In this document: positions 1 to 11,470 of the stretch, piece after piece
Numbering within the stretch: the stretch's first letter is position 1
Layout of the letters: every line of letters starts with the position of its first letter
Source of the DNA: Notolepis coatsorum
Taxonomy: Eukaryota; Chordata; Actinopteri; Aulopiformes; Paralepididae
Reading direction: 5' to 3'
Assembly (NCBI GenBank): GCA_963971535.1
Contig: OZ020588.1
Coordinates: 125,620,846-125,684,845 of the forward strand
DNA length: 64,000 bases
The notes under the pieces: model-generated
What the model saw: only the letters and a program-made list of their open reading frames with translations
Database searches by the model: none
Told to the model about the DNA's origin: nothing
Made by a program: the position numbers and the translations under genes

Positions 1-540
1 CCAAAGCAACAGATGGCGATGTACAAACATGAAGGCCATTTTCAACCAATGAGAAGGGTTCAGGCTTCGTCACTGTAGAGACGCCCACCATAGATATCTA
101 TGACGCCCACACTCACTCCTGTTAAAAAAAGTATCGACGCCATTGTTGTTGACGTTAGCTTACATGCTAACGTTAATGGCAGCGACCATAGCATTGTGGC
201 TCGGCTAGCCTATCATCGCTTAGTAGAGCTAGTGCATGGATAAACAACGTTATTTAACATTGCAGAATGGCTACAATTACAATGCGGCTCAATACAAACA
301 ATTGTTAAGGGGCCCAGGGGGTGTAGACTGTTGTAGTTTGAGCTCATTTACACCATGCTCCAAAAAAGAAAAAGAAAAACTGGCGAGCGATCTGGCGCGG
401 GGAGCGGGGAGCGCTCGATTCAAGGTGAGTGGGGAGCGAGCGGAGAGCGACTTGGGGGCGGGGTCAACATGAGCGATTAGCGGAGCGGACCAAGCTTTAA
501 TGAGCGAAGAGCGGATTTCTCGGCCGCGCCGATCCGCTCA
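1..540. other. Unassigned sequence
   Basis: No coding region is supported here; the short open frame at 236-472 has no recognisable motif. From about 380 to 540 the sequence is enriched in GAGCGG/GAGCGA words, a pattern common at the ends of fish hAT-type elements, but no paired terminal repeat or target duplication could be found. Confidence 0.4.
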
Positions 541-1205
541 CGTGGCCTGGTTCTGAATGAGTTGAAGAGGCTTGGTGGCAGTGACCGGGAGGCCAGCAAG
601 CAGTGCGTTGCAGTAGTCGAGGCGGGAGATGACTGTTGATTGGACGAGGAGTTGGGTGGCTTCTTTTGTCAGGAAGGGGCGGATCCTTCTGACATTGCTC
701 AGGAGGAATCAGCAGGTTCTGGTTGTCGCTGCGATGTGAGCACAGAAGTTCAACTGGTCATCGAGGACAACACCAAGGTTCTTGGCGGTCGGGACGCGGT
801 CACAGCTGCATTCTCGACTGTGATGGAAAGGTTGGTCAGGGGGGAGGATTTGGCCAGCAGGTGGAGCAATTCTATTTTGCTTAGGTTCAGTTTGAGGTGG
901 TTGGTCGTCATCCAGGCGGAGATGTCGGACAGACAGGCCGAGATCTGCTCAGAGACGTGGATATCTGAGGGAGGGAAGGAGAGGAAGATTTGAGTATCAT
1001 TGGCATAACAATGATACGAGAAGCCATGAGACGTGATAATGTTACCCAGTGATTTAGTGTAGAGGGAGAAGAGAAGGGGTCCTAGGACCGAGCCCTGGGG
1101 GACACCCGTCCGCAGGGTGCGGGTGGCCGACAGGGTCGCTCTCCATGACACTTGGTAGGAGCGGTCATTGAGGTATGATGTCATGTCAGTGCAGAGCCAG
1201 CCACT
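541..1205 (-). pseudogene. CR1/L2-type LINE reverse transcriptase fragment
   Basis: The minus strand encodes the C-terminal half of a non-LTR retrotransposon reverse transcriptase, which would copy the element's own RNA at a nicked target. The open part (1184 down to 750) contains the GVPQGSVLGPLLF motif and the catalytic block written YANDTQIF, where an active enzyme has YADD. The first catalytic Asp is therefore replaced by Asn. The homologous frame continues to about 541 with a DYCNALLAGLP-like block typical of CR1/L2-group proteins. There is no endonuclease domain and no start, so this is a 5'-truncated dead copy. The clade is inferred from motif style only. Confidence 0.8.
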
Positions 1206-1390
1206 CCCATTCTAGGACTAGGATGAGGTTGGAGAAAAAAAAGCACCACACAACCGGTTTCTTATAAGCAGGTGGAAGAGGCTGTCCATCCTCCATGACA
1301 GAGACCTGGACAATATGCAATGATCACAATCAGGTGAGGGGGGCACATGGGAAAGTGCACAAGCGGAAGTGGTTGGAGCCGTACCAGGGC
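1206..1390. other. Unassigned sequence
   Basis: Short spacer between the LINE fragment and the next repeat. Nothing recognisable. Confidence 0.3.
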
Positions 1391-1530
1391 CCTCATTTAT
1401 CAACAATTCTTAGAAAGTGTTCTATTTTCGTACGTAAGCAAAGAATTTAGAATGTGTGTACGCACAGAAATATTGGAATTTATCAACCGTGCGTACACTG
1501 GTCCTACGCTCCTCCGTGTTGATAAATACC
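1391..1530. repeat. MITE-like inverted repeat fragment
   Basis: CTCATTTATCAAC near 1391-1403 is answered by GTTGATAAAT near 1518-1528 in inverted orientation. Short ends of this type are common in fish non-autonomous DNA elements. No target duplication was identified, so the class is uncertain. Confidence 0.3.
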
Positions 1531-1704
1531 TCTTTGTTCTACCGTCAATGCTCGTGCATGATTATCCATATATGGTCATGAAACACCCCCCATGGGATGT
1601 GAAATAATGGACTGACCCGAGCGAACTATGAGAAACTCCACGAGCGAGATTGTTCATGGAACCAAGAAGACACAACCCGTGTTATGTGATAAATAACAGG
1701 CTGG

Positions 1705-1760
1705 CGGACTTAGAATAGAATAGAATAGAAATACTTTTATTATCCTGTGGGAAATTTGAC
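1705..1760 (-). repeat. Retroposon 3' tail
   Basis: A short (TAGAA)n run is followed by ATACTTTTATT and CTGTGGGAAATTTG. This is the layout of a minus-strand retroposon 3' end with its short-repeat tail. A closely similar end lies at 9195-9245. The body to the right is not recognisable. Confidence 0.4.
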
Positions 1761-2291
1761 ACTGCAAATCGCTCAACATTTAAACATTTAAACATTTAGA
1801 CAGGACAGGTCACAAATTAGAATAATAACACAAATAGTACTTGTACATGGTGATGTCAGATATCAAGACTCCCTAAGACCATTGCTGCAATTCTCCCTGG
1901 ACAGCTCAAAATACTAATAAAGACCGTTCCATAACCACTGTTTGGCGTTGGTGTGTCATTATAACCATGCTGGAATATGAATGCCTTTAATCGTTCTGTT
2001 CAATTGGCTACCGGGTATAATATGATTTGTACTAGAGGCATACAATCTATTTTGTTGTCGGTATTAGGTAGCCTATATGAATTACATATAATAGCAGCCA
2101 TAGCCTACATTATGCAACAGTAACTTGCGCATATTTAATAACACATGGCACAGCCCTGTGAAGCCCTGCATACAGTAAACCAACTTGATCATTAATAGCT
2201 GTTGTATCTTTACGCTTATGAAAACATTAAATAATATGTATAGGCTATAGGCCGTCGCTTTGTATTAATAGCCTATATTCTCAAATGGCAT
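1761..2291. other. Unassigned AT-rich sequence
   Basis: No coding potential, no tandem repeat and no paired termini seen. Confidence 0.4.
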
Positions 2292-2712
2292 TTAACCTGT
2301 TAAGCCTTAAGGTCCCCCTATAGGGGGACCCTGCTTTTCTTTATCATAAATCGATCAATAGAGACCATATTAGATCCCCAATTATCATATCATGGGGTAT
2401 CATTGGAAAGCCACACTCATTTGCTACAACCCTGTGCAAAGACTTTCGAGATCGCCAAATGATTGACGGAGCTAGAGCCCCGGGAGTCGGGGGTGGTAAT
2501 GTGTACTTTTGCGTACTTTGGGGCACGCCTCACATATCGGCATGTAACTCGAGAACCGCTGAACGGATTTTGTCACCTGAAAGGGCAATCGACAGGCAAC
2601 AAATAGGGATTTAATTCTATCTATGTATTGTATTAAAAGAAATGCACACCCGAGCCACTAGAGGTCGGCAAAGAATCGTCCACATGTGGGCCCTTGGATG
2701 TTAAGAGGTCAA
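2292..2712. mobile_element. piggyBac-like MITE (TTAA target)
   Basis: A 413-bp non-coding element occupies 2296-2708. Its left end CCTGTTAAGCCTTAAGG matches in inverted form the right end CCTCTTAACATCCAAGGG. It is flanked by TTAA (2292-2295) on the left and TCAA (2709-2712), a one-base variant, on the right. piggyBac-superfamily elements integrate at TTAA. There is no transposase, so it would depend on one in trans. The superfamily call rests on target and end sequence only. Confidence 0.5.
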
Positions 2713-3290
2713 TGTTTTTAAATATCTTTTTTGTAGCCAAGAGTAAAGACCATAACCCTATCAAAAACAGTAGTCAAAGTGTATATTTTCATTTTTACTG
2801 ATGTTTTATACGATTTATCGGAAATACAAATGTATCGGAAAATGCTAATTATCGTAAAAGCCGCAAGAAATGACTAAATCCAGATTCAACCCTGCCATTG
2901 GAAAGAGGAGCATTTTCCATATCCATAGATGTATGATTTGGCCATAATAAGGTCAAGGTCAAGTTCAAGGTCAAATATGAATTTATAATTAAAGTCGATT
3001 ATCATTAATTACTGTATCTACAAATCCTTCTGTTTAATCATTAGAATCATCATCAGATTCTAATTAGATTATTTGGTTTGGGTGAAATCTGAACATGTTA
3101 TGAGTTGTGTTTTTCATTTAATTAGGGGTCTCAAGACAATACACCACAAACCTATATGTGTGCCTCCGCCTGCCACTATGGACCTTGTTACCTTGCGTAT
3201 GGACGCAATTGTTATATCAATGCAAGAGAATAGTTCTGACCCTAGGCCATTTCCTGATATAAAATAGAAATAAATAGAAAGGGGCCTATA
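2713..3290. repeat. Diverged repeat related to 4143-5183
   Basis: Two blocks here, one near 2876 (ACTAAATCCAGATT) and one near 3013 (ACTGTATCTACAAA followed by CCTTCTGTTTAATCAT), recur in the same order near 4716 and 4874 inside the next MITE. The stretch therefore looks like a decayed relative of that element. No termini were found. Confidence 0.4.
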
Positions 3291-3709
3291 TAGAGTGGGT
3301 ATGTTCCCAGGTCAGAGTCAGAACACACAGAAGGTTGTCAGTCAAAATAAGACTTTATGTTTAGGTTTATTAATAAATAAGAAAAAGTGTAACAAAATCA
3401 GTAAGAATCGGTTATGTAGGGAAGTGGTGAGAAATCAATCAATCAAACAAACAAAACAAAAAATCGGGAGCTACTGCCCATGTGCAAGCAGACAACGGGG
3501 GATGGGAAAACACACTGGGAACTAAAATACTACCTGTCCACAAAAACCTACCTATATTATAACACAAGACAATGGGGAATTGGGAACAGGAAAGATACAA
3601 ATATGGATATGACCAATAAATGCTTTAAAACAATAACAGGTTAATCACATGACTTTTATTATTTTATTCTCCTGTTCAGCAGATAGGAGATCTGGGTGAG
3701 ATAACGTGA
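3291..3709. other. Unassigned sequence
   Basis: Contains AT-rich sequence and short open frames without motifs. Nothing else seen. Confidence 0.35.
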
Positions 3710-4115
3710 ACCTCTGCGTGTGTTACATTCTACTGGAGAAACACCTTGCTGTCAGGTGAAAAGAAGCGTCTGGCGACTCCACATATTGTAGGAGGCATGT
3801 GGTAGTGCTACACCCTCCCCAGACCAACAGTAGGGCAGCATGTGGTAGTCTACACCCTCCCCAGACCAACAGTAGGGCAGCATGTGGTAGTCTACAACCT
3901 CCCAAGACCAACAGTAGGGCAGCATGTAGTAGTCTACACCATCCCCAGACTGACAGTAGGGCAGCATGTGGTAGTCTACACCCTCCCCAGACCGAAAGTA
4001 GGGCAGCATTATGGTAGTCTCCACATTCCCCAGACCGACAGAAAGGTATCACAACGACAGGAAGGGAATTAGCATAATGACTAAATTGGGGGATGGGATC
4101 AAATTATAAAAGACG
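3710..4115 (+). repeat. SINE 3' body with internal 43-bp tandem array
   Basis: The flanks match the SINE family at 8253-8716 read on its own strand: GGTGAAAAGAAGCG near 3757, and GGAATTAGCATAATGACTAAATTGGG near 4066-4091 at the 3' end. Between them, 3793-4045 holds about six copies of a 43-bp unit (core CATGTGGTAGTCTACACC ... CCCCAGACCAACAGTAGGG). In the 8.3-kb SINE the same stretch is present once. The array is thus an expansion of an internal SINE segment. The tRNA-like head is missing. Confidence 0.65.
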
Positions 4116-4138
4116 ATAGATAGCCCAGTTTAACCTAT

Positions 4139-5187
4139 TTAACCTATTCTGCCGTCGGCGGACCGCAAATGACATAATGGTCATAAATCAATATTTCCAG
4201 ACTGTTCTATAAAACTAGCAATTTTAATTTCAAACGTATTCAAATATAAACATCATAATCATGTCACAACAGCATTTAGAATGTATATGATCATCAATAC
4301 ATTAGTTTAGGAATAGGTTAAATTGTTATATAGATAGATTTTCCTCTTTGGAATGTCTGTATTCCACGAGAGGCGACCATTTTGTAAAACCGGGGGAATG
4401 GGAATTGTAGTTAGCGGTAGCGGACTTCCACAGGTCTGGTTCTGCATTGAAATTTTTCAAAACTACACTTCCTGGAAGATTCTATTGGGTTCAAGGTTAG
4501 TACTGTATGAATTATTTCAATAACTGCTATTATTCGGGATAATTCTACCACAAAAGTTAACTTTTATGACAAATATTGAAACATAGTTAGTTTCTCTTCC
4601 CTATTGTTAGCATGTAGCAACAATTAGATCTGAAATTAGTTTCAAAACGGTTGCACCCTAATCAAAATAAAAAAGCTACTGTATTTATCTGTTCTTATGC
4701 ACGCCTGGTGATACTAAATCCAAATTGAACTCGGGCATTTGAAAGATAATATATGTATACAGTATATATAAATGTGCGAATTGGGTATAATAAGGTAATT
4801 TATAAGCCTGCTATTCTATATTCTATAATAATATTTCAACCAATTGCATTGGTCCGGATGGGAGAATTCAGTACTGTATCTACAGAACCTTCTGTTTAAT
4901 CATCTTCCCTTTATTCATTTCCTTAGATTCAGCATGGTGTTATTCACTGTCAAAGATGCAAAGAAAAATCATAATTCATATTCTCCTTTGTTTCATCACA
5001 ATTTAAGCAAGCCTAGTAATAGACACAATATTTCTGACACTGGGAATACATTCACTGAGGTCCATAGATGTCCCTAGATACCAAGAATATGCAAATGGTC
5101 CTTGTAGAAGTGGAGCAATATTCCATTTACTTTTCAATTTATTTTAGGCGGATTTTCAGAAAATAGGCTCCGGGTGGAAGAGGTTAA
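4139..5187. mobile_element. piggyBac-like non-autonomous element (TTAA target)
   Basis: A 1041-bp non-coding element (4143-5183) flanked by TTAA at 4139-4142 and 5184-5187. Its ends are CCTATTCTGCCG on the left and, inverted, CCTCTTCCACCCGG on the right, the same CCTNTT start as the MITE at 2296-2708. No transposase is encoded. The perfect TTAA pair and shared ends support a small family, but the superfamily is inferred. Confidence 0.5.
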
Positions 5188-5700
5188 ACCAGAATGTCCC
5201 AATGCACATTTTAACAACACTTTCTCTCATTCAATCGCAAACCTCCGCTGCGGCACCTTAGTGAATCTAGACAGATGCTATTTAACTTGTTACCACATGG
5301 ACATTACAAAATAAACTGGTCTTTAGTATTCTGTAAACCTATTTGCATTCTATTTGGAAGTATTGAAAATAATGTCCTTGCTGGTTTCAATGATTGAGCT
5401 CTTAGATGATTCTGGGTAGGAACATAATGGAAATCTAGTGGTAAGTCTATCAACAATTAAGAAACCCTATCTTCCTCCATTATCCTTGAACTGCATTGGA
5501 CAGCAAAGACTGTATCTCAGCGTTCGATTGGTCACTGTCAGGACACTGTGAGACATGACTGGCCAATTGGAATCAAGATGAAGATCAATATAATGGAATC
5601 CTATTGGTTTGTGTCAGCCAGACAAATGACATTGGAGAGAAGAGAAAAATGCCTTATTGATGGCTGTTTGAAACTCTGCCCTCAAGGTGCTGCCAGTGCA
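5188..5700. other. Unassigned sequence
   Basis: No ORF with motifs and no repeat structure until the CA-rich array begins at about 5706. Confidence 0.4.
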
Positions 5701-5705
5701 GGTCT

Positions 5706-5855
5706 GCACACACACAGGACACAGACACTAACACACACACATACAGACACATACAGGACACAGACACTAACACACACACACACATACACACACACACACA
5801 CACACATACAGGACACATACACTAACACACAGACACACATACAGGACACAGACAC

Positions 5856-5906
<51 letters not shown>

Positions 5907-5937
5907 GACACATACAGGACACAGACACTAACACACC

Positions 5938-5968
<31 letters not shown>

Positions 5969-6546
5969 ACACATTCAGGACACAGACACTAACACACACA
6001 CACATACAGACACATGCAGGACACAGACACTAACACACACATACACACACATACAGGACACAGACACTAACACACACACATACAAACACATACAGGACAC
6101 AGACACTAACACACACATACACACACATACAGGACACATACACTAACACACACATACAGGACACAGACACTAACACACACAGGACACAGACACTAACACA
6201 CACATACAGGACACAGACACTAACACACACACATACACACACATACAGACACATACACTAACACACACATACAGTACAGACACATACAGGACACAGACAC
6301 TAACACACACATACACACACATACAGGACACAGACACTAACACACACACATACAAGACACAGACACTAACACACACATACAGGACACATACACTAACACA
6401 CACATACAGTGCAGACACATACAGGACACAGACACTAACACACACATACACACACATACAGGACACAGACACTAACACACACACATACAGGACACAGACA
6501 CTAACACACACATACAGGACACAGACACTAACACACACACACATAC
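5706..6546. repeat. CA-rich minisatellite
   Basis: About 840 bp built from variants of AGGACACAGACACTAACACACACATAC, with unit lengths near 26-40 bp because the CA part varies. The same words reappear at 7227-7255 and 8849-8930, so this locus probably once was one array now separated by insertions. Long open frames of Cys-Val or Thr-His here are artefacts of the repeat. Confidence 0.85.
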
Positions 6547-6639
6547 AAGTTCACGTTTCTTTATTAGTTGTCATACAGAAATACAGAATACTTTGCATGA
6601 AATGCTTGTTTCTGTTTTGCTCCTGAGAGTGTGCTAGAT
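6547..6639 (-). mobile_element. LINE 3' end, severely truncated
   Basis: About 90 bp match the 3' end of the LINE copy at 40031-40811 in the same orientation: TTATTAGTTGTCATACAGAA, then ACAGAATACTTT and GTGCTAGA. The 3' end abuts the CA minisatellite at 6546, and a hAT-type terminus starts at 6640. Confidence 0.6.
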
Positions 6640-6760
6640 CAGTGGTTCTCAACCTTTTTAGTACCACCTGAGAACCTATAGCTGGCTCTCCAAGTACCAC
6701 CATATGGCCGACGTTAAAATACAGTCTATTCAGCTATGCACAGTTTTCACGCAGGAGGCA
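6640..6760. mobile_element. hAT-type transposon end
   Basis: CAGTGGTTCTCAACCTTTTT at 6640 is the classic terminal motif of Charlie-like hAT elements. Only one end is visible; no inverted partner or 8-bp duplication was found before the CA repeat at 7061. Confidence 0.5.
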
Positions 6761-7060
6761 AATGTATTCCTAATACCATTATTTATTGTTAACTTTTGTC
6801 AGACACAGCCACAATGTACAAAGGGGTAGCACTAGAACTAGCCAACTCTTCCACACAACTCATACAATGCAAGGGGCATTGAGAACATAATAACTAACAT
6901 TCTCAGATCATTAAGAACAACTGTATTTCAGCAAATGTACTTAATTCTCTCTCTCTCTCTCACACACACAGCAAGCAATTCTCCTTCATTCTCTCTCACA
7001 CACAGCAATTAATTTTCCTTCATTCTCTCTCACACACACAGCAAGCAATTGTCCTTCATT
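6761..7060. other. Unassigned sequence grading into CT/CA repeats
   Basis: Unremarkable to about 6940, then (CT)n and three spaced copies of an ACACAGCAA...TTCTCCTTCATTCTCTC block of about 40-47 bp up to the CA tract. Confidence 0.4.
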
Positions 7061-7228
<168 letters not shown>

Positions 7229-7255
7229 GCACATACACTAACATACACTCACACA

Positions 7256-7504
7256 GTTTGCATGTTCTCTCTGTGGGTTTCCCCTCCCAATAAGATAAAC
7301 CCAATGGAAAAACATGCAGAACAGATCGCTAATACTGTCACTTCCCTGACAAAGATGGACAGGAGCATTTGGATTGGTCCCCGGGCCCATGTCTGCTCCC
7401 GGCTGCCTTTGGGGGGAAGGACGGCGGGATGGGTCAAGTGCAGAGAGACATTTCATCGGTGACTCAATGCATGTGTGTGTGTGTGTTCCTGTGTGTCACC
7501 CATC
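7256..7504. other. Unassigned sequence
   Basis: No recognisable feature between the CA tract and the LINE fragment; short open frames are without motifs. Confidence 0.35.
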
Positions 7505-8848
7505 TCACATGTGTGCGTTAATCTGCATGACAAGACTACTTCTTCTAATGCTAGTAAAACTAAATGTATACTTTTTTCTAGAGCCAGAAACAATAAATAT
7601 GTTGGTTTACACATATCTAGTGTAAGTGGCACTGGTTCTAGCATTGAGCGAGTCACTGAATATCTTGGTGTGTTTAAATTCCATGTGGACAAACTTGCCT
7701 CCAAGTTGCAACAGAACATTGTCTTCCCATACAGAAAAATAACCAGCTTTCCTTTGATTAGTACTGTAGGAAGAAGGTTGTCGAAGACGTTTTCTTATCA
7801 GTCCTGGACTATGGTGATGTAATTTATAGGCATGCTTCAGCCTCAACCCTTAAATCCTTGGACTCTGTATATCACTCTGCCCTCAGATTCATCACTAATG
7901 ATAGATGCGACACTCATCACTGTGTCCTTTATGAGAAGGTTGGTTGGTCCTCGCTGATGGAGAGGCGCAACAAACACTGGTATTTGTTCATTTTTAAGGC
8001 CCTTATTGGTAAGCTACCTCCTTATACTACATCTTTATTGGAAAGGAATTTTGGTACCTTTGGAACCCGTTCTAGTGACTGGCTGTTAAGGTCCCTCCAG
8101 TTTGCTCGGAACAGGGTACATCTGTATTTTGCTATAATGCCCCTAGCTCATGGAATGAACTCCAACAGTCCTTAATGCTAGAGATTCTCCCCTCTGTTGC
8201 AGAGTTTAAAACCTTGAGCTCAACCATTGTCAATCAAGTTGTACATGTTTTTTTTTTAATCTTTTCCCCCCTCCTTTTTCCTCCGTTTTTCTCCCATCCC
8301 AATGTTAGTCGTTATGCCAATTCCCAATCCCCTTCCTGGTCGCTGTGCACCTACCCCCTACAGGCGGTCTGGGAGAGTGGAGGCTATCACATGCTTCCTC
8401 CGACACATGTGTAGCCAATCAACCGCTTCTTTTCACCTGGCAGCGCGGACTCTCACTGAGAGGGTGTAACATGTGGAAGGATCACACTACCCCCCTTAGA
8501 TTATTTCCTCGCTGAGCAGGCGCCCCGACCGAACTGTAGGAGTCGCTGTTTACAACGACCAGGACCCACCCACCAGCTTTCCCACCCCTAACACTGCCAA
8601 TTGTGTTAGTATGAACGACCAGCCAAGCTGGTAGTAACGCCGAGAGCTGGGCTCGAACCCAGCATCTCCTGCGTTGGTGGCGAGCGCCTCGCCCACTACA
8701 CCACCTAGCCGCCCCCAGTTGTACATGTTTTTAATTGATTACTTACTTGTCTAATTTTTATGATTTTGTATGCCTTTTTTTTGCTTAACTTTTTTGCAAC
8801 TGTGTTCTCAGTTGCCTTTAAATAAAGGTTTAAAATGAAATAAAATAC
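7505..8848 (+). pseudogene. LINE ORF2 C-terminal remnant, split by a SINE
   Basis: Plus-strand remnant of a non-LTR retrotransposon. It starts after the reverse transcriptase core (TKCILFSRARNN block near 7550), continues through KFHVDKLASKL near 7675, and then ALRFITNDRCDTHH and KALIGKLPPYTTSLLE in a second frame (7858-8040). The frame changes and lost segments mark it as dead. The 3' non-coding part resumes after the SINE at 8717 and ends near 8848 with AAATAAAGGTTTAAAATG. The 5' part with endonuclease and catalytic RT is absent. I cannot name the clade with confidence. Confidence 0.7.
8237..8732 (-). mobile_element. tRNA-derived SINE with target duplication
   Basis: A minus-strand SINE fills 8253-8716. 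Read on its own strand the head is GGGGCGGCTAGGTGGTGTAG, containing an A-box-like TGGTGTAGTGG, then a B-box-like GGTTCGAGCCC about 40 bases on; these are the internal promoter elements of tRNA genes for RNA polymerase III. The poly-A-rich 3' end abuts 8252. A 16-bp duplication AGTTGTACATGTTTTT lies at 8237-8252 and 8717-8732, proving insertion into the LINE remnant. No protein is encoded; movement would need a LINE enzyme in trans. Confidence 0.85.
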
Positions 8849-9194
<346 letters not shown>

Positions 9195-9245
9195 TGATAG
9201 AATACAATAGAATATAAAGACTCATCCCGAGGGAAATTTGGCAAA
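9195..9245 (-). repeat. Retroposon 3' tail
   Basis: TAGAATACAATAGAATATAAAGACTCATCCCGAGGGAAATTTGGC resembles the end at 1705-1760: an imperfect TAGAA tail followed by the GAGGGAAATTTG motif of a minus-strand retroposon 3' end. Confidence 0.4.
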
Positions 9246-9518
9246 TATCTGTCCCCAATGAATGAAGGATGTATGGCTTGTACACATTGTTTTATGTCGT
9301 CTCTTGTGGCCTTTTGATTTGAAGCTAATAGTCCTTCACTGGAATTGATCATCAAATATGGAGTAACCACATTTTGATATTTGTATACGTTTGAGTATAT
9401 TTCTTTGTGTTGTGATGCTACAAATGATGCATTGCCTCCCCAAGGTCGTGCAAATTCTGAAAATGTCAAACAGTAAAATGGGATAGCAACAAACCATGCA
9501 GTCAGACTCAGCGGTGCA
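9246..9518. other. Unassigned sequence
   Basis: Open frames on the minus strand here carry no recognisable motif. Possibly part of the retroposon whose tail is at 9195. Confidence 0.3.
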
Positions 9519-10395
9519 TTGAGAAATAAACAAATACTGTAGCTTGCCGGCAAAAATGGTCATCAATAAAGTAAATTTGACTTACCACGGTGATGTGTTG
9601 GTGTCTTGTCTTTCATGCTGGGGGGAATTCCTGATGCTGTAATCACATCAAGTGTGGAAAAATACAGGGCGGCTGGGTGGCGTAGCGGAGATTGCGCTCG
9701 TCACCAATGCAAGAGACTCCGGTATCGAATCCCAGTCTCAGCATTGCCTTCGACTTGGGCCGGCCATCGTACTGGCTCATTTGGCAGAGTCAGCGGGCGG
9801 AAGTCGATGGGTGGGGATTGGACGTTGTGGACAGCGACTCCTACAGGTCGGTTGGGTGACGCCTGCACAGCAGAGACAGGAAGTATCGGGGGCAGCGTGA
9901 GCCTCCCACGCGTTACTCCTCGCCACTGAGAGTCCTCGCTGTCTGGTGAAAAGATGCGACAGGCTGCCTCCTCGTGTACCAGAGGGGACTCGTGATGCAA
10001 GGCTTCTATCCTCACTACAACCGACCAGTGGGGGGCATAATATAGCAACGTTCAAGACAGGGGAGGGGAGAATTGGCAATACGAAATTGGGATGGGAGAA
10101 AAAAAAGAAAGGGTGGAAAAATACTGTTTTGTGTCCCTCTCTTTACTAACAGCAGCAGCAAGGCTGTTGAAGGCTATTCTAAACTTTAATGTCAACACAC
10201 TGACAGCCCGTTGCCTTGGTAACACACAGATACATGTACACAGATCCTGTACTTTAATGTAATCATAGTGCCAGTAACTCCCCCACTGGCGTGAAAGACA
10301 AGACACCATCACATCACCACAGTAAGTCAAATTGGCTTCATTGACAACCTTTTTCGGGGGCAAGCTATTTGTTTATTGTGCTGCTTTCAGACTCG
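9519..10395. repeat. Foldback element with about 100-bp inverted arms
   Basis: The stretch at about 9519-9627 (AATAAACAAATA ... GCTTGCC ... TTTGACTTAC ... GGTGTCTTGTCTTTCA) recurs as its reverse complement at about 10283-10390, with scattered mismatches. The two arms enclose a SINE (9654-10124) and short spacers. This is the structure of a foldback or long-TIR DNA element. No target duplication was resolved at the outer ends. Confidence 0.65.
9654..10124 (+). mobile_element. tRNA-derived SINE with target duplication
   Basis: A plus-strand SINE (9666-10112). The head GGGCGGCTGGGTGGCGTAGCGG carries an A-box-like motif and GGTATCGAATCCC a B-box-like one. It ends in ATGGGAGAAAAAAAAG. A 12-bp duplication GTGGAAAAATAC flanks it at 9654-9665 and 10113-10124. 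The head resembles the SINE at 43745, and the 3' end resembles the 8.3-kb SINE. The insertion sits inside a foldback element and so is younger than it. Confidence 0.85.
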
Positions 10396-11375
10396 ATGGA
10401 GAGTTAGCTTGCATACATTCCATGGGTGTCTGAGGCTACAGTATAAACATAATTAAAATTGCATGCTATTCCCTAAAACCCTGCTTTCACTGTACTGTTT
10501 CTGCCTATGGAAGACAGTAATACATGTTCACGTAAACAAACTGAGGTGCCCTAGGGCAGATTTAATAAAACATGTGGATACTGAAACTCTTTGCAATTCC
10601 CTTTAAAGTCAAATTCCATGCTAATTTGTTATTCGAATCCCCCCTTGCATTATCCTGTTTCTCACTATGAGAGAGTCGTGTTTGTTCATTTATACACATT
10701 TAACAACCCTTGGGTATACTGAATATTATATGAATCACATATAGTGCCACACCTACTACTAATATTAAATCGCTATGTGAACAGTAGGTGTGGCACTGTT
10801 GAAAATGTATCTCATCTTGGGACAGAGGCCAATAAAAACATGTTGGTACTCTTGACAAGTGAGAACCCCCAGGGTGTTGATCAATGGCTTATTTTGTGTC
10901 TCAATCCATAGTTTAACAAACCAGGCTGACTGCATGTGATATAATTTTTAACTAATAGCTTATACATGATTTATAACGGATTACAATTATGATATGTATG
11001 ATTCTTTTGGTTGGAATTTTGCATCCAAAACATGTCTTAACATGGACACACTGACTCACAGGAATGAGCATCATTGTGTAGCAACAGCGCAGAGATATTC
11101 TAAATGTGTAAATGAGTGTAAATGACCACAAAAGATAGCACTTTGATACTGCTTTATGACAGATGCATATTATTATTAGTAAGCTTTAATTTAAGGGTTT
11201 ATAGATTGGTCAATGATGATCAACATTTTTCTTTGTTGTTTTATAATGTTTACATTAATGTTCTATTTAGAAACCGTGTGTTATTATCTCTCCTGTTAAA
11301 TATCTCTTCATCTCAGTTGCAGTGTTTCAACGAGAGTTGAAACCAATGCAGGAAGTCATATAGAGAACAATAGAG
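10396..11375. other. Unassigned sequence with one short hairpin
   Basis: No coding motif. A perfect 15-bp inverted repeat AGTGCCACACCTACT at 10743-10757 and 10783-10797 encloses a 25-nt loop. Confidence 0.4.
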
Positions 11376-11470
11376 CGAACACAAACAACCAGGAAGGGGG
11401 TTGGGAATTGGCATAACGAAAAAATAGGAAAAAAGGAGGGAAAAATATATTTAAAAAAAAATTTAAAACA
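11376..11470 (+). repeat. SINE 3' tail fragment
   Basis: ACCAGGAAGGGGGTTGGGAATTGGCATAACGA followed by A-rich sequence matches the 3' end of the 8.3-kb SINE family. The rest of the SINE is missing. Confidence 0.55.

Noticed and set aside
3723-4072. Repetitive 109-codon and shorter frames around 3.8-4.0 kb
   Set aside because: They translate the 43-bp SINE-derived tandem array in several frames.
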